Notes under the pieces: generated by a model
Seen by the model: only the letters and a program-made list of their open reading frames with translations
What the model was told of the DNA's origin: nothing
Databases searched by the model: none
Source: Bordetella hinzii LMG 13501
GTDB lineage: Bacteria; Pseudomonadota; Gammaproteobacteria; Burkholderiales; Burkholderiaceae_B
DNA length: 64,000 nt
Direction: 5' to 3'
Assembly (NCBI RefSeq): GCF_001548475.1
Contig: NZ_LRUJ01000004.1
Span: 124,001 to 188,000, forward strand
In this document: positions 8,718 through 17,277 of the stretch, one piece after another
Layout of the letters: every line of letters starts with the position of its first letter
Numbering within the stretch: position 1 is the stretch's first letter
Program-made: the position numbers and the translations under genes

Positions 8718-9668
8718 TCACGGCTTGGGCAGCACAGGCGCGCCCGCCTGCTCCAGCCGGGCACGCATGGTGGCGTAGCCCTCGCGCAGCATCTTGTCGT
8801 AATCCTGGCCCGACGCCCAGACCGGATCGATGCCCATCTTGTTCAGCCCCTCGCGCAGCGCGGGGTCTTGCATGGCCGCCTGCAGCGCGGCCTCCAGCCT
8901 GGCCCGCACGGCCGGCGGCGTGCCGCGCGGCACGGCGATCCCCATCCAGGAATCGATGGCCACGTCCACGCCCTGCTCCGTCATGGTCGGCATGTCGGGC
9001 AGGTTATCCCAGCGTGCCGGACTGACCGAGGCCAGCAGGCGCAGCCGGCCGCCCTCGACCTGGGGCAGGATTTCCGACGGCGTCTGGATGACGGCCTGCA
9101 CCTGGCCGCCGACCAGGGCCGAGACCGATTCCGTACCCGACTTGTATAACACTTGCTCGAACTTCGCGCCGTATTTCGTTCCCATGTCGAAGAAGGCCAG
9201 GTTGTTGGGCGCGCCGGGCGTGGCGAAGAACAGGGGTTTATCGCGCGCGGCGGCAAGAAAGTCCTGCACATTGCGGTAAGGCGAGTCGGCCTGCACGGCC
9301 AGGCCATAGCGGAAGCGCCCGAAGCCGCCGATGAAGTTGAAATCATCCGCCGTATAGGGGGTGCGGACCATGTGCGGCGTGATGGCCACCGCCGAAAACG
9401 TCACCACGCCCAGGGTGTAGCCGTCCGCCGGCTGGCGCGCCACATAGGCCGGCCCCAGCGTGGCCTGCCCGCCCGGTTTGTTCTCGACCACCACGGGCTG
9501 GCCCAGGCGCGCCTCCAGCGCCTTGACCATCACGCGCGTGGCGACATCGGTCACGCCGCCCGCCCCGTAATTGACCACCATCCGGATCTCCCGCTCCGGA
9601 TAGGCGGCCTGCGCGCCGACCGCGCCGGCCAGGCAAAGCGCCGCCACCACATGCTTGAACCCTTGCAT
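8718..9668 (-). CDS. Bug-family periplasmic solute receptor (TTT type)
   Basis: The 316-residue protein has a Sec signal peptide (MQGFKHVVAALCLAGAVGAQA) and the Bug-family features: YPEREIRMVVNYGAGGVTD, VVVENKPGGQATLGPAYVA, and a C-terminal end with YATMRARLEQAGA. Bug proteins deliver carboxylated or small organic ligands to tripartite transporters. No TctA/TctB genes occur in the window, so this is an orphan receptor, as is common in Bordetella. ATG 9668 is preceded by GGAGACAAG. Co-direction with the SDR genes suggests a shared substrate. Confidence 0.92.
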   Translation of the reverse strand: MQGFKHVVAALCLAGAVGAQAAYPEREIRMVVNYGAGGVTDVATRVMVKALEARLGQPVVVENKPGGQATLGPAYVARQPADGYTLGVVTFSAVAITPHMVRTPYTADDFNFIGGFGRFRYGLAVQADSPYRNVQDFLAAARDKPLFFATPGAPNNLAFFDMGTKYGAKFEQVLYKSGTESVSALVGGQVQAVIQTPSEILPQVEGGRLRLLASVSPARWDNLPDMPTMTEQGVDVAIDSWMGIAVPRGTPPAVRARLEAALQAAMQDPALREGLNKMGIDPVWASGQDYDKMLREGYATMRARLEQAGAPVLPKP

Positions 9669-9745
9669 CCTTGTCTCCTTCGGCCTCCTGGGCCTGTTAT
9701 CCGGCGCGGTGCGCCGTGCTTGCCGCCGCGTCCGGGCGCGCGCGG

Positions 9746-10510
9746 TCAGGGCATATAGCTTCCCCCGTTCACATCGACGATCGCGCCGCTCACAAAGCCC
9801 GCTTCCTCCGAGGCCAGGTAGGCCACCGCGCTGGCGACATCGCCGGGCGTGCCCAGCCGCCCGACCGGGATGCGCTCCAGGTACTTGGCGTTGGCCGCCG
9901 CGCCGGCCTCGGCGGCCATGGGCGTCATGATGCGTCCAGGCGCCACGCAATTGACGGTGATCCCATCCGGGCCGCCCTCCAGCGCCAGCGTGCGCGCCAG
10001 GCTCAGCAGGCCGGACTTGGACGCCGCGTAATGCCCGCCCGCGATGGCCGACACCATGCGCGCGGCCTGCGAAGCGATGTTGACGATGCGGCCATAGCGC
10101 TGGCGCCGCATATGCGGCAGGCAGGCCTGGGCGCAGAGCAAGGCGCCGGTCAGGTTGATCTCCAGCACCTGCCGCCACTCGTCCGGGTCGACCGTGGCGG
10201 TGGGCGCGCGCACACCGCCGTGCTTGGGCGAGATGCCGGCGTTGTTGACCAGGATGTCGATGCGGCCGTAGCGCCGGATGGCTGCTTCGGCCAGGCGCGC
10301 GGTGTCGGCCGCGCTGGCCACGCTGCCGCTGACCGCCATGGCCCGGGCGCCGCTGGCATCCAGGCGGGCGCAGGCCGCTGCCAGCGCCTGCTCGTCGAGG
10401 TCGAAGAGCACCACGCTGGCGCCCTCCTCGCACAAGCGGGCGGCCACGGCCAGCCCGATGCCGCGCTGTCCGCCCGTCACCACCGCCACACGGCTGTCAA
10501 AGCGTCCCAT
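9746..10510 (-). CDS. Short-chain dehydrogenase/reductase (FabG-like)
   Basis: This classical SDR has 254 residues, with TGGQRGIGLAVA as the cofactor loop (residues 12-19), NNAGISPKHG, an active-site Ser in NIASQAARM and Tyr/Lys in HYAASKSG. It ends GAIVDVNGGSYMP. It is the second SDR in the same minus-strand series, 10 nt downstream of the cyclase-family gene. Two SDRs and a zinc dehydrogenase in one set suggest stepwise oxidation of a polyhydroxylated or cyclic substrate; which enzyme does which step is not visible. Confidence 0.88.
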   Translation of the reverse strand: MGRFDSRVAVVTGGQRGIGLAVAARLCEEGASVVLFDLDEQALAAACARLDASGARAMAVSGSVASAADTARLAEAAIRRYGRIDILVNNAGISPKHGGVRAPTATVDPDEWRQVLEINLTGALLCAQACLPHMRRQRYGRIVNIASQAARMVSAIAGGHYAASKSGLLSLARTLALEGGPDGITVNCVAPGRIMTPMAAEAGAAANAKYLERIPVGRLGTPGDVASAVAYLASEEAGFVSGAIVDVNGGSYMP

Positions 10511-10520
10511 GGGCGCGCTC

Positions 10521-11537
10521 CTAGACCGTGGCCACGGGCGTGACCGGTGAGCCGAACGAGCCGGGCAAGCGCAAGGGCGGGCAGGTCAGCATGAAACGAT
10601 GGCGCTTGTGCTCGCGCAGCCAGGCGGCCAGCGGGGTGAGATACCAGAGTTCGCCCAGGTGGATACCCAGGCGGAACAGGCAGGCCTGGTGCAGCGGCAA
10701 TCCTTCGCAGTGCGAACAATCGCCGTGGTCGTAGGGATAGCCCTCGACCGCGAAGTTGTCGGCGATCAGCACCGAGATCCCGCTCTCGTCGATCCAGCGC
10801 AGGAGCTCGGGGTCGCGGCCATCCAGCACCGCGCAGCTATGATGCAGCACATGGGGATCGGGATCGCCGCCCATGTCCATCAGGCGCTGGGCAAAGCCGG
10901 TATGCAGGCAGAGCATGTCGCCGCGCTCGACCTCCACGCCGTCTGCGCGCATGATGGCGCGCAGCTGCTCATAGCCCACATAGACCCGCTCATTGCCCAG
11001 ATGGGCGTGCAGATCGACCAGCACGCCCCGGCCCTGCACGCCGGTCTCGGCCATCTTCTCTATGCCCAGCCGGCGCGCCACCGGGCCGCCGTCCTGCGGC
11101 GCCAGCACGTCCTCGCCGCCGCGGAAACCGTTGTAATAAAGCGGTTCGGCCACGCCGTCGCCGTCGGCGTCGAAATGCTGGCCCACATGGGACAGCGCAT
11201 CCCATTGCGTGGAATACTGCGTGAACAGCGTCACCGAATCGTCGCTGGAGCAATCGATATAGCGCTCGTCCTCCAGCCGCAGCGGATAGTTGACGCTGGG
11301 CCGGCCCTCCTTGCGCCGGGCCACGTGCCGCACCGGCGGATGCCGGTTGGGGTTGAGCGCCGTGCCGCCGGGCAGGTCCAGCGGCAGGCTCAAGCAGAAT
11401 GCCTCGCCGGTCCGCACCTCGCGCGCGGCCCGCACCCGCCCTTCGGGCGTGAGCAGGTTCAAGCGGCCCAGTTCATCGTCCGGCCCGAAATCGCCCCAGT
11501 TGGAACCGGGGGGCCGCTGTTTCCATCTCCCTGCCAT
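10521..11537 (-). CDS. Cyclase-family (kynurenine-formamidase-like) metal hydrolase
   Basis: The 338-residue protein belongs to the long form of the cyclase family (PF04199), related to bacterial KynB. The metal-binding region is seen as STQWDALSHVGQHFDADGDG near residue 110, with a later HSCAVLDGRD and SGISVLIADNFAVEGYPYD typical of the group. Members hydrolyse amides, lactones or ring 1,3-diones. The gene lies between a zinc dehydrogenase and an SDR on the same strand, so ring or ester hydrolysis in that pathway is likely. The exact substrate is unknown. Confidence 0.8.
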   Translation of the reverse strand: MAGRWKQRPPGSNWGDFGPDDELGRLNLLTPEGRVRAAREVRTGEAFCLSLPLDLPGGTALNPNRHPPVRHVARRKEGRPSVNYPLRLEDERYIDCSSDDSVTLFTQYSTQWDALSHVGQHFDADGDGVAEPLYYNGFRGGEDVLAPQDGGPVARRLGIEKMAETGVQGRGVLVDLHAHLGNERVYVGYEQLRAIMRADGVEVERGDMLCLHTGFAQRLMDMGGDPDPHVLHHSCAVLDGRDPELLRWIDESGISVLIADNFAVEGYPYDHGDCSHCEGLPLHQACLFRLGIHLGELWYLTPLAAWLREHKRHRFMLTCPPLRLPGSFGSPVTPVATV

Positions 11538-11564
11538 CGCTATCTCCTTTGAGCGCGCGCCGGT

Positions 11565-12608
11565 CTAGTCGCCGGGACGCAGAATGATCTTGGACACCGC
11601 GCGTGCGCGGCACTGCGCAAATCCCTGCAGGCCTTCGGCCAGCGGCAGCTCGGCCGACACCATGGGCAGCACGTCCTCGGGCTGCTCGGCGATGCGCCGC
11701 GCGATGCTCAGCCATGAGGTCCGCCGCGAAGCATGCGCGCCGCGTATCTGCTGGCGGTTGCGCACCAGCGCCGTCATGTCCAGGCTGGCGGGCCGCGCAT
11801 GTATGCCGGCGCTTACCAGCACGCCGTCCTTGCGCAGGATGGACAGCCCATCGGCAACGCTGGACGGATGCCCGGTCGCCTCCACCACCACATCGGCCAG
11901 TCCGGCGCCCAGGGCCTGCTCCAGCGCCTCGGGCAGCGTCAGGCCGTCCTCCAGGTCGATGGCATGCGTGGCGCCCACGGCCAGCGCCGTGCGCAGGCGC
12001 GGACCGTCGCCCTTGCCCACCACCACCACGCGCTCGGCGCCGCGCCAGCGCGCCGCGCGCGCGATGGCCTGCCCTATCGTGCCCGGGCCCAGCACCACCA
12101 CCGTATCGCCAAAGCCGATCTCGCCCACCAGCGCGGCGTTGTCGCCCACCGCCAGCGGCTCCAGCATGGCGGCCAAGGCCGGCAGCGTGTGCCCGGCCAG
12201 GCGGATGCAGCTCAGGGCCGGCACCCGCACCTGCCGCGCGAAAGCGCCATCGCGCGTCAGGCCCAGCGTGGAGCGCGACAGACAACGCTGCGGCTGGCCG
12301 GCCGCGCACAGCTGGCATTTCATGCAGCTGGCCGTGGGCACCACGGCCACCAGGTCGCCTTCGGCCAGCCCGGCGGCCTGGCTGCCCAGCGCCACGACGC
12401 GACCGCAGAACTCATGCCCTATCGTCACCGGCAGGCGGGCGCGCATGAACTCATAGCTGGCATCCCAGTCGTAGACATGCAGATCGGACCCGCAGATGCC
12501 GGCGGCCTCCACCTGTATCAAGGCCTCATCCGGGCCGGGCGCCCCCGGGGCCGCGACTTCCTCGAAATTCAGGCCCGGCTGCGGGCCCGTCTTGCGCAAG
12601 GCAAGCAT
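11565..12608 (-). CDS. Zinc-dependent medium-chain alcohol dehydrogenase
   Basis: The 347-residue protein has the catalytic zinc site (CGSDLHVYD, GHEFCGRV) and a complete structural zinc cluster, C-x2-C-x2-C-x7-C, in SCMKCQLCAAGQPQRC near residue 93. A Rossmann fold follows with VVVLGPGTIGQ. It resembles threonine/sorbitol-type dehydrogenases. ATG 12608 has GGAGATCG just upstream. It lies directly downstream of the ABC binding-protein gene in the same direction, so it probably oxidises an imported hydroxy compound. Confidence 0.88.
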   Translation of the reverse strand: MLALRKTGPQPGLNFEEVAAPGAPGPDEALIQVEAAGICGSDLHVYDWDASYEFMRARLPVTIGHEFCGRVVALGSQAAGLAEGDLVAVVPTASCMKCQLCAAGQPQRCLSRSTLGLTRDGAFARQVRVPALSCIRLAGHTLPALAAMLEPLAVGDNAALVGEIGFGDTVVVLGPGTIGQAIARAARWRGAERVVVVGKGDGPRLRTALAVGATHAIDLEDGLTLPEALEQALGAGLADVVVEATGHPSSVADGLSILRKDGVLVSAGIHARPASLDMTALVRNRQQIRGAHASRRTSWLSIARRIAEQPEDVLPMVSAELPLAEGLQGFAQCRARAVSKIILRPGD

Positions 12609-12634
12609 GCGATCTCCTTGTGGAATGGCCGTGC

Positions 12635-13897
12635 CTATTTGCCGACGTTGGCGCGCTGGCCCCAGGCCGGCAGCGGCACGGTAATGCGGTCGGTCACGCC
12701 GAATTCGGTGGGATAGATGGTGCGGATCTGCTGCTCCTGCCACTGGTCTATCATCGGAAAGGCGCGGGTGTTGTTGCCCGTCTGCGGATCGAACTTCAGG
12801 CCCCAGCCGACCATGGTCGAGCCCACCGGCTTGTCCAGGGCCAGGAAGGCCTCGCGCACCTTCTTCGGGTCGGTGCCGCCAGCGGCGGGCAGCACATCGT
12901 TCAGCAGCACCCACATCGCGTTAAAGCCCATGGCAGAGTGCGCCGAAGGCTTGCGGCCGAACTTCTTTTCGTACTCGCGGTGGAAATCGCGGAACAGCTG
13001 CGCCGCCTCGGGCTTGAGGCCTTCCGGATTGAAATAGGCCGAGGTGCCGGCATTGAAAATGCCATTGACGTCATCGCCCAGGGCCTGCGCGAAATCCGGG
13101 ATGTTGTGCGCGCCGCCATTGCCTATCATGGCCTTGAGTTCCAGGTTCGCTTCGCGCGCCTGGCGCCAGAACAGGATGCCGTCGGGCGTATACGAGCAGG
13201 CGATCACGATGTCGGGGCGGCTGGCCTTGAAGCGCTGCACCACCGAGGACAGGTCGGTGGTCCGGTAGCTATAGCTGGCCGAATCCACCACCTGCACGCC
13301 CTTTTCCTTGAGCCACTTGCGCGCGCCCTCGGCCACCGCCTCGCCATACGAGCTGTCCTCGTTCATGATGGCGACCCGCGTCTTGCCCGGTTCCAGCCCG
13401 AGGCGGGGCAGGAGCACATCGGTGGCGTACTGCGCCCCGCCGCGTCCCAGCTCCGACGCGGGATAAATAAAGCGGAACAGGTTCTTGAAGCCGCGCTTGG
13501 TGATGTCATCGGCCACCGCGCCCTGCTCGACATAGATCACGCCATTGCGCTCGGCCACCTGGCTGGCGGCAAAGGAAATCGAACTGGCGTAGGAGCCCAC
13601 GATCACCTTCACGCCGTCGCGCGTGATCAGGCGCGTGGCCTGCGAGGCCGCCTCATTGGAACCCGGCACGTCCACGGTCACGAAGCGCACGCTCTCGCCC
13701 TTGACCCCGCCCTTGGCGTTGACCATCTCGCGGGCCAGCTCGAAGCCCCGGTTGACATCATTGCCCAGGGAGGCCAGCGGGCCGGTCAGCGGCAACACCA
13801 CGCCGATCTTGACTTCGGCCCGCGCCGCCGGCGCCGCCCCCAAACAAACCGCCGCGACCAGGGCGCCCAGCGCCGCCGCCCAGCCTTGCTTGAACAT
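12635..13897 (-). CDS. Branched-chain-type ABC transporter substrate-binding protein
   Basis: This is a 420-residue periplasmic binding protein of the LivJ/LivK type (peripla_BP_6). A signal peptide of about 28 residues ends in PAARA, followed by VKIGVVLPLTGPLASLGND, the usual N-terminal strand. VIVGSYASSISFAASQVAERNG lies near the ligand cleft. It is at the downstream end of a complete livHMGF-type set. Such proteins in catabolic operons often bind aromatic or carboxylic acids instead of amino acids; the ligand here is unknown. Confidence 0.92.
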   Translation of the reverse strand: MFKQGWAAALGALVAAVCLGAAPAARAEVKIGVVLPLTGPLASLGNDVNRGFELAREMVNAKGGVKGESVRFVTVDVPGSNEAASQATRLITRDGVKVIVGSYASSISFAASQVAERNGVIYVEQGAVADDITKRGFKNLFRFIYPASELGRGGAQYATDVLLPRLGLEPGKTRVAIMNEDSSYGEAVAEGARKWLKEKGVQVVDSASYSYRTTDLSSVVQRFKASRPDIVIACSYTPDGILFWRQAREANLELKAMIGNGGAHNIPDFAQALGDDVNGIFNAGTSAYFNPEGLKPEAAQLFRDFHREYEKKFGRKPSAHSAMGFNAMWVLLNDVLPAAGGTDPKKVREAFLALDKPVGSTMVGWGLKFDPQTGNNTRAFPMIDQWQEQQIRTIYPTEFGVTDRITVPLPAWGQRANVGK

Positions 13898-13939
13898 AAT
13901 CGTCTCCTCCGCCCGTTCATGCGGGCCTGTGTTTTCGGG

Positions 13940-14650
13940 TTAAATCCCCAGGTAGGCCCGTCGGACCTCGGGGTTGTCGTTCAACTCATCACGGCTGCCG
14001 GCCAGCACCACCCGGCCCTGCTTGATCACATACCCCCGGTCGCAAGCCTTGATGGCCTGGCGCACGTTCTGCTCCACCAACAGCACCGAGGTGCCCAGCG
14101 CGCGGATGCGGGCAATGGCCTCGTAGACCTTGGAGACCACCACGGGCGCCAGGCCCAGCGAGACCTCGTCTATCATCAGCACGCGCGGCTGGGCCATCAG
14201 GCCGCGACCGATGGCGCACATCTGCTGCTCACCGCCGGACATCGTCCCCGCCAGCTGCGAGGCGCGCGCCTTGAGCACCGGAAACAGCTCATAGACGGTC
14301 TGCAGCATCCGCTCGCGTCCGGCCCGGGCATGCGGCGTGAAAGCCCCCAGTTCGAGGTTGGTCTTCACGCTCAGGCGGGGAAACAAGCGCCGGCCTTCGG
14401 GCACATAGACCAGCCCGCGCGCCACGGCATCATGCGTGGCCGTGCCGGTCAGGTCGCGGCCGTCGAGCCGGACGCTGCCGCTGTCGGCCGGCTGCAGCAT
14501 GGCGATGGCGCGCATCAGCGTGGTCTTGCCCGCGCCGTTGGCGCCGACGATGGCCACCACTTCGCCCTGCTCCAGCGTGATGTCCACCCCGAAGAGCACC
14601 CGGGTGTCGCCGTACGAGACGTGCAGCCCGTCGATCTCAAGCAATGACAC
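13940..14650 (-). CDS. ABC transporter ATP-binding protein, LivF type
   Basis: The 236-residue ATPase has Walker A GANGAGKTT, the signature MSGGEQQMCAIGR and Walker B VLMIDEVSLGLAP, where the usual DEP is DEV but the catalytic Glu remains. LivF-specific features include VPEGRRLFPRLSV. The GTG at 14650, inside the end of the LivG gene, is taken as the start because VSLLEIDGLHVSYGD aligns with family N termini; a TTG 6 nt later is an alternative. It powers the permease pair encoded upstream. Confidence 0.9.
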   Translation of the reverse strand: MSLLEIDGLHVSYGDTRVLFGVDITLEQGEVVAIVGANGAGKTTLMRAIAMLQPADSGSVRLDGRDLTGTATHDAVARGLVYVPEGRRLFPRLSVKTNLELGAFTPHARAGRERMLQTVYELFPVLKARASQLAGTMSGGEQQMCAIGRGLMAQPRVLMIDEVSLGLAPVVVSKVYEAIARIRALGTSVLLVEQNVRQAIKACDRGYVIKQGRVVLAGSRDELNDNPEVRRAYLGI

Positions 14651-15356
14651 AGTCGTCTCCCAGATAGGCCCGCACCACGTCGGGATGATCCAGCACCGCC
14701 CTGGGCGCGCCATCGGCGATCTTGCGGCCCTGGTCCAGCACCACCACGCGGTCGGCCACGCTCAATACCGCTTCGATGTTGTGTTCGACCAGCAGGACCG
14801 TCATGCCGCCGTCCCTGAGCGCGCGTATCAGTTCGAGGATGCCCGCGACCTCGGCCATCACCAGGCCGGCCATGACTTCGTCCAGCAGGATCATGCGCGG
14901 GCCCGTGGCCAGGGCGCGCGCGACCTCCAGCCGCTTCTTGCCGCTGATGGTCAGCGTCGCGCTCGGCTGGTCTTCGCGCCCGCCCAGGCCGACCCGCTGC
15001 ACCACTTCCCGGGCAAGCTCGCGCGCCCGGCCGATGTCGGCATGGCGGCGCAAGGCCCCCACCATGACGGTGTCCAGCACCGACATCGAGCCGAACAGCT
15101 GGGGAATCTGGAAGGTTCGCGCCAGGCCGCGATGGCAGGTGCCAGCGGCGTCGCCCGCGGGCAGCGTCTCGCCCTGAAAGCGGATGCTCCCCGCGTCCGG
15201 CGCGAGCGCGCCGGCGATCAGGTTGAACAGTGTCGTCTTGCCCGCCCCGTTGGGGCCGATCAGGGCGAGGATCTCGCCCTCGGCCACCGAGAGGCTGACC
15301 TTGTCGACCGCGCACAGGCCGCCGAAACGTTTTTCCACGGTATCGACATCAAGCAT
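14637..15356 (-). CDS. ABC transporter ATP-binding protein, LivG type
   Basis: The 239-residue ATPase has Walker A GPNGAGKTT, ITGA-like LivG inserts and Walker B MILLDEVMAGL. Two motifs are off-consensus: the ABC signature reads TISGKKRLEVARAL instead of LSYGQQRR/LSGGQ, and Walker B has DEV instead of DEP. The catalytic Glu is kept, so it should still work. It overlaps the LivM gene by 8 nt and the LivF gene by 14 nt, so the whole set is translationally coupled. Confidence 0.9.
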   Translation of the reverse strand: MLDVDTVEKRFGGLCAVDKVSLSVAEGEILALIGPNGAGKTTLFNLIAGALAPDAGSIRFQGETLPAGDAAGTCHRGLARTFQIPQLFGSMSVLDTVMVGALRRHADIGRARELAREVVQRVGLGGREDQPSATLTISGKKRLEVARALATGPRMILLDEVMAGLVMAEVAGILELIRALRDGGMTVLLVEHNIEAVLSVADRVVVLDQGRKIADGAPRAVLDHPDVVRAYLGDDCVIA

Positions 15357-16356
15357 GGCGCGCCGCCTCCCGGGTCCGATTGGCCTGCTTGCGCCGGCGC
15401 TGCGACCAGGCCCCGACCACGCCCTGCGGCATGAGCATGACGATGACCACCAGCAAAGCGCCGTAGACCGCCAGATGCGCGCCGGCGCCGGCCGAGCCCA
15501 GCCAGTCGCGCAGAAACTCCTGCAGGGGCACCGCCACGGCCGCCCCCAGCAGCGGGCCGGCCAGCGTGCCCAGCCCGCCCAGGATGGACATCAGCGCCAG
15601 GTCGACCGAGATCGCCAGGCTGAACACCGTGCCCGGTTCGATATACAGCACGTACTGCGCCATCAGCGTGCCGCCCAGCGAGGTGAAGCCCGCGCTCAGC
15701 AGCAAGGCCAGCAGCTTGTAGCGGCGCAGATCGATGCCGCTGGCGCGGGCCGCCTCCTCGTTGTCGCGCAAGGCGTTGAGGTAATAGCCCGGGCGGCTGC
15801 GCGACAGCACATAGGCCACGGCGCAGACCAGCAGCATGAACAGACCGCCCAGCAGCGCATAGCTGCGCGGCTCGGCGAACATCATGCGCGCCAGGCCCGG
15901 CTCATAGTTGATGCTGATGCCATAGGGAATCTCGGCGTAGCGGCGCAGCCACAACAGCACGATGCGCGCCGTCTCGCCGACCGCGATGGTGGCCATGGAG
16001 AAGAACACGCCGCGCAGGCGGAAGGTCGGATACGAGATCAGGAAGGCCAGCAGCGCCGACAGGGCCACGCCCGCCAGCGCGCCGATCCAGGGCGACACCC
16101 CCGCCATGGTGTAGAGCAAGGTCGAGGTATACGCGCCTATCCCGAAAAAGGCCGTGTGGCCGAGCGAGAACTGGCCCGCGAAGCCGCCGAGCAGGTTCCA
16201 GGCCGAGGCCAGCCCGCCGTAGAGCATCACCAGGAACAGCAGGTTCAGGTAGAAGCGGTCCTCGATCACAAAGGGCAGGCCCAGGGCCAGCGCCAGCAGC
16301 GCCAAGGCGCCGGCGGCATCTCCCCGCCGCCGGTCCAGCCAAGCGAAGGCTTTCAT
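15349..16356 (-). CDS. ABC transporter permease, LivM type
   Basis: The 335-residue inner-membrane protein has about nine to ten hydrophobic segments and the LivM signature GGFAGQFSLGHTAFFGIGAY, with RDNEEAARASGIDLRRYKLLA as the ATPase-contact loop. ATG 16356 overlaps the LivH stop (ATGA at 16353-16356), so the two permeases are coupled. It forms the channel together with the LivH-type protein. The C-terminal tail is Arg-rich (QRRRKQANRTREAARHA) and a little longer than usual. Confidence 0.92.
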   Translation of the reverse strand: MKAFAWLDRRRGDAAGALALLALALGLPFVIEDRFYLNLLFLVMLYGGLASAWNLLGGFAGQFSLGHTAFFGIGAYTSTLLYTMAGVSPWIGALAGVALSALLAFLISYPTFRLRGVFFSMATIAVGETARIVLLWLRRYAEIPYGISINYEPGLARMMFAEPRSYALLGGLFMLLVCAVAYVLSRSRPGYYLNALRDNEEAARASGIDLRRYKLLALLLSAGFTSLGGTLMAQYVLYIEPGTVFSLAISVDLALMSILGGLGTLAGPLLGAAVAVPLQEFLRDWLGSAGAGAHLAVYGALLVVIVMLMPQGVVGAWSQRRRKQANRTREAARHA

Positions 16357-17237
16357 TTCAGCCCCTCCTTTTCCGCGCCCTTGACGCCGAACAGGCCATT
16401 GGGCAGGCAGGCCAGCAGCACGATGAGCAACACGAAATGCGTGGCTTCCTTCAGGTCCGGCTCGAAAAAGCCCACCACGGTCTCGATCAGCCCCAGGATG
16501 AGGCCGCCGGCGACCGTGCCGGCCACATTGCCCAGCCCGCCCAGCACCACCACCACGAAAGAAATCAGCACAAAGCTCGACCCCACGCTGGGAAAGGCAT
16601 AGAAGCTGGGAATGAGCACGCCGCCGGCCAGCACCGTCAGCCCGATGCCCAGCGCGAATGCCACGCTGAGCACCCGGTTGACATTGATGCCGACCAGGCG
16701 GGCCGCCGAGAGGTCCTGCGAGACCGCCTCGATGGCCTTGCCCAGGTAGGTGCGCTTGATGAAAAGCAGCGTGCCGCCCATCGCCGCCACGGCGAACAGA
16801 AAAGACACCAGGCGCGTGGTGCTCACATAAGCGCCGAACAAAGGCAGGGATTCCTGCTGCGGCGGCAGGATCTTCACCGTGAGATAGTCGGCCGAGAAAG
16901 CCATCAAGGCCACGTTCTGCAACACGATGCCCACGCCCAGCGTGGCGAACACCTGGGTCATCTCGGTCTTGTAGATCGTGTAGCGGATCAGGCCTTGATA
17001 GAACACCAGGCCCAGCACGGCCCCGCCGGCGAAGATCAGCGGCGAACCCCAGTACGGATTGATGCCCGTCAGGGTCCACAGCCAATACGCCGCATACATC
17101 CCTATCATCAGGAATTCGCCGTGGGCGAAGTTCACCACCTTGGCCACGCCGAAGATGAGGTTCAGCCCCATCGCGCCCAAGGCATAGACTCCGCCCAACA
17201 AAACCCCTGATATCAACAACTGCACAACGGTTTCCAT
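16353..17237 (-). CDS. ABC transporter permease, LivH type
   Basis: The 294-residue permease has the LivH hallmarks GVLLGGVYALGAMGLNLIFGV, NFAHGEFLMIGMYAAYW and GLGNVAGTVAGGLILGLIE, with about eight membrane segments. It starts 40 nt after the ThDP-enzyme stop and begins the importer section of the operon. A binding-protein gene lies at the other end of the set, so the importer is complete: two permeases, two ATPases, one receptor. Confidence 0.93.
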   Translation of the reverse strand: METVVQLLISGVLLGGVYALGAMGLNLIFGVAKVVNFAHGEFLMIGMYAAYWLWTLTGINPYWGSPLIFAGGAVLGLVFYQGLIRYTIYKTEMTQVFATLGVGIVLQNVALMAFSADYLTVKILPPQQESLPLFGAYVSTTRLVSFLFAVAAMGGTLLFIKRTYLGKAIEAVSQDLSAARLVGINVNRVLSVAFALGIGLTVLAGGVLIPSFYAFPSVGSSFVLISFVVVVLGGLGNVAGTVAGGLILGLIETVVGFFEPDLKEATHFVLLIVLLACLPNGLFGVKGAEKEGLK

Positions 17238-17277
17238 ACTGGCCCTCCAGAAACCGGGTTGCGAGAAGCGCGGGCGT

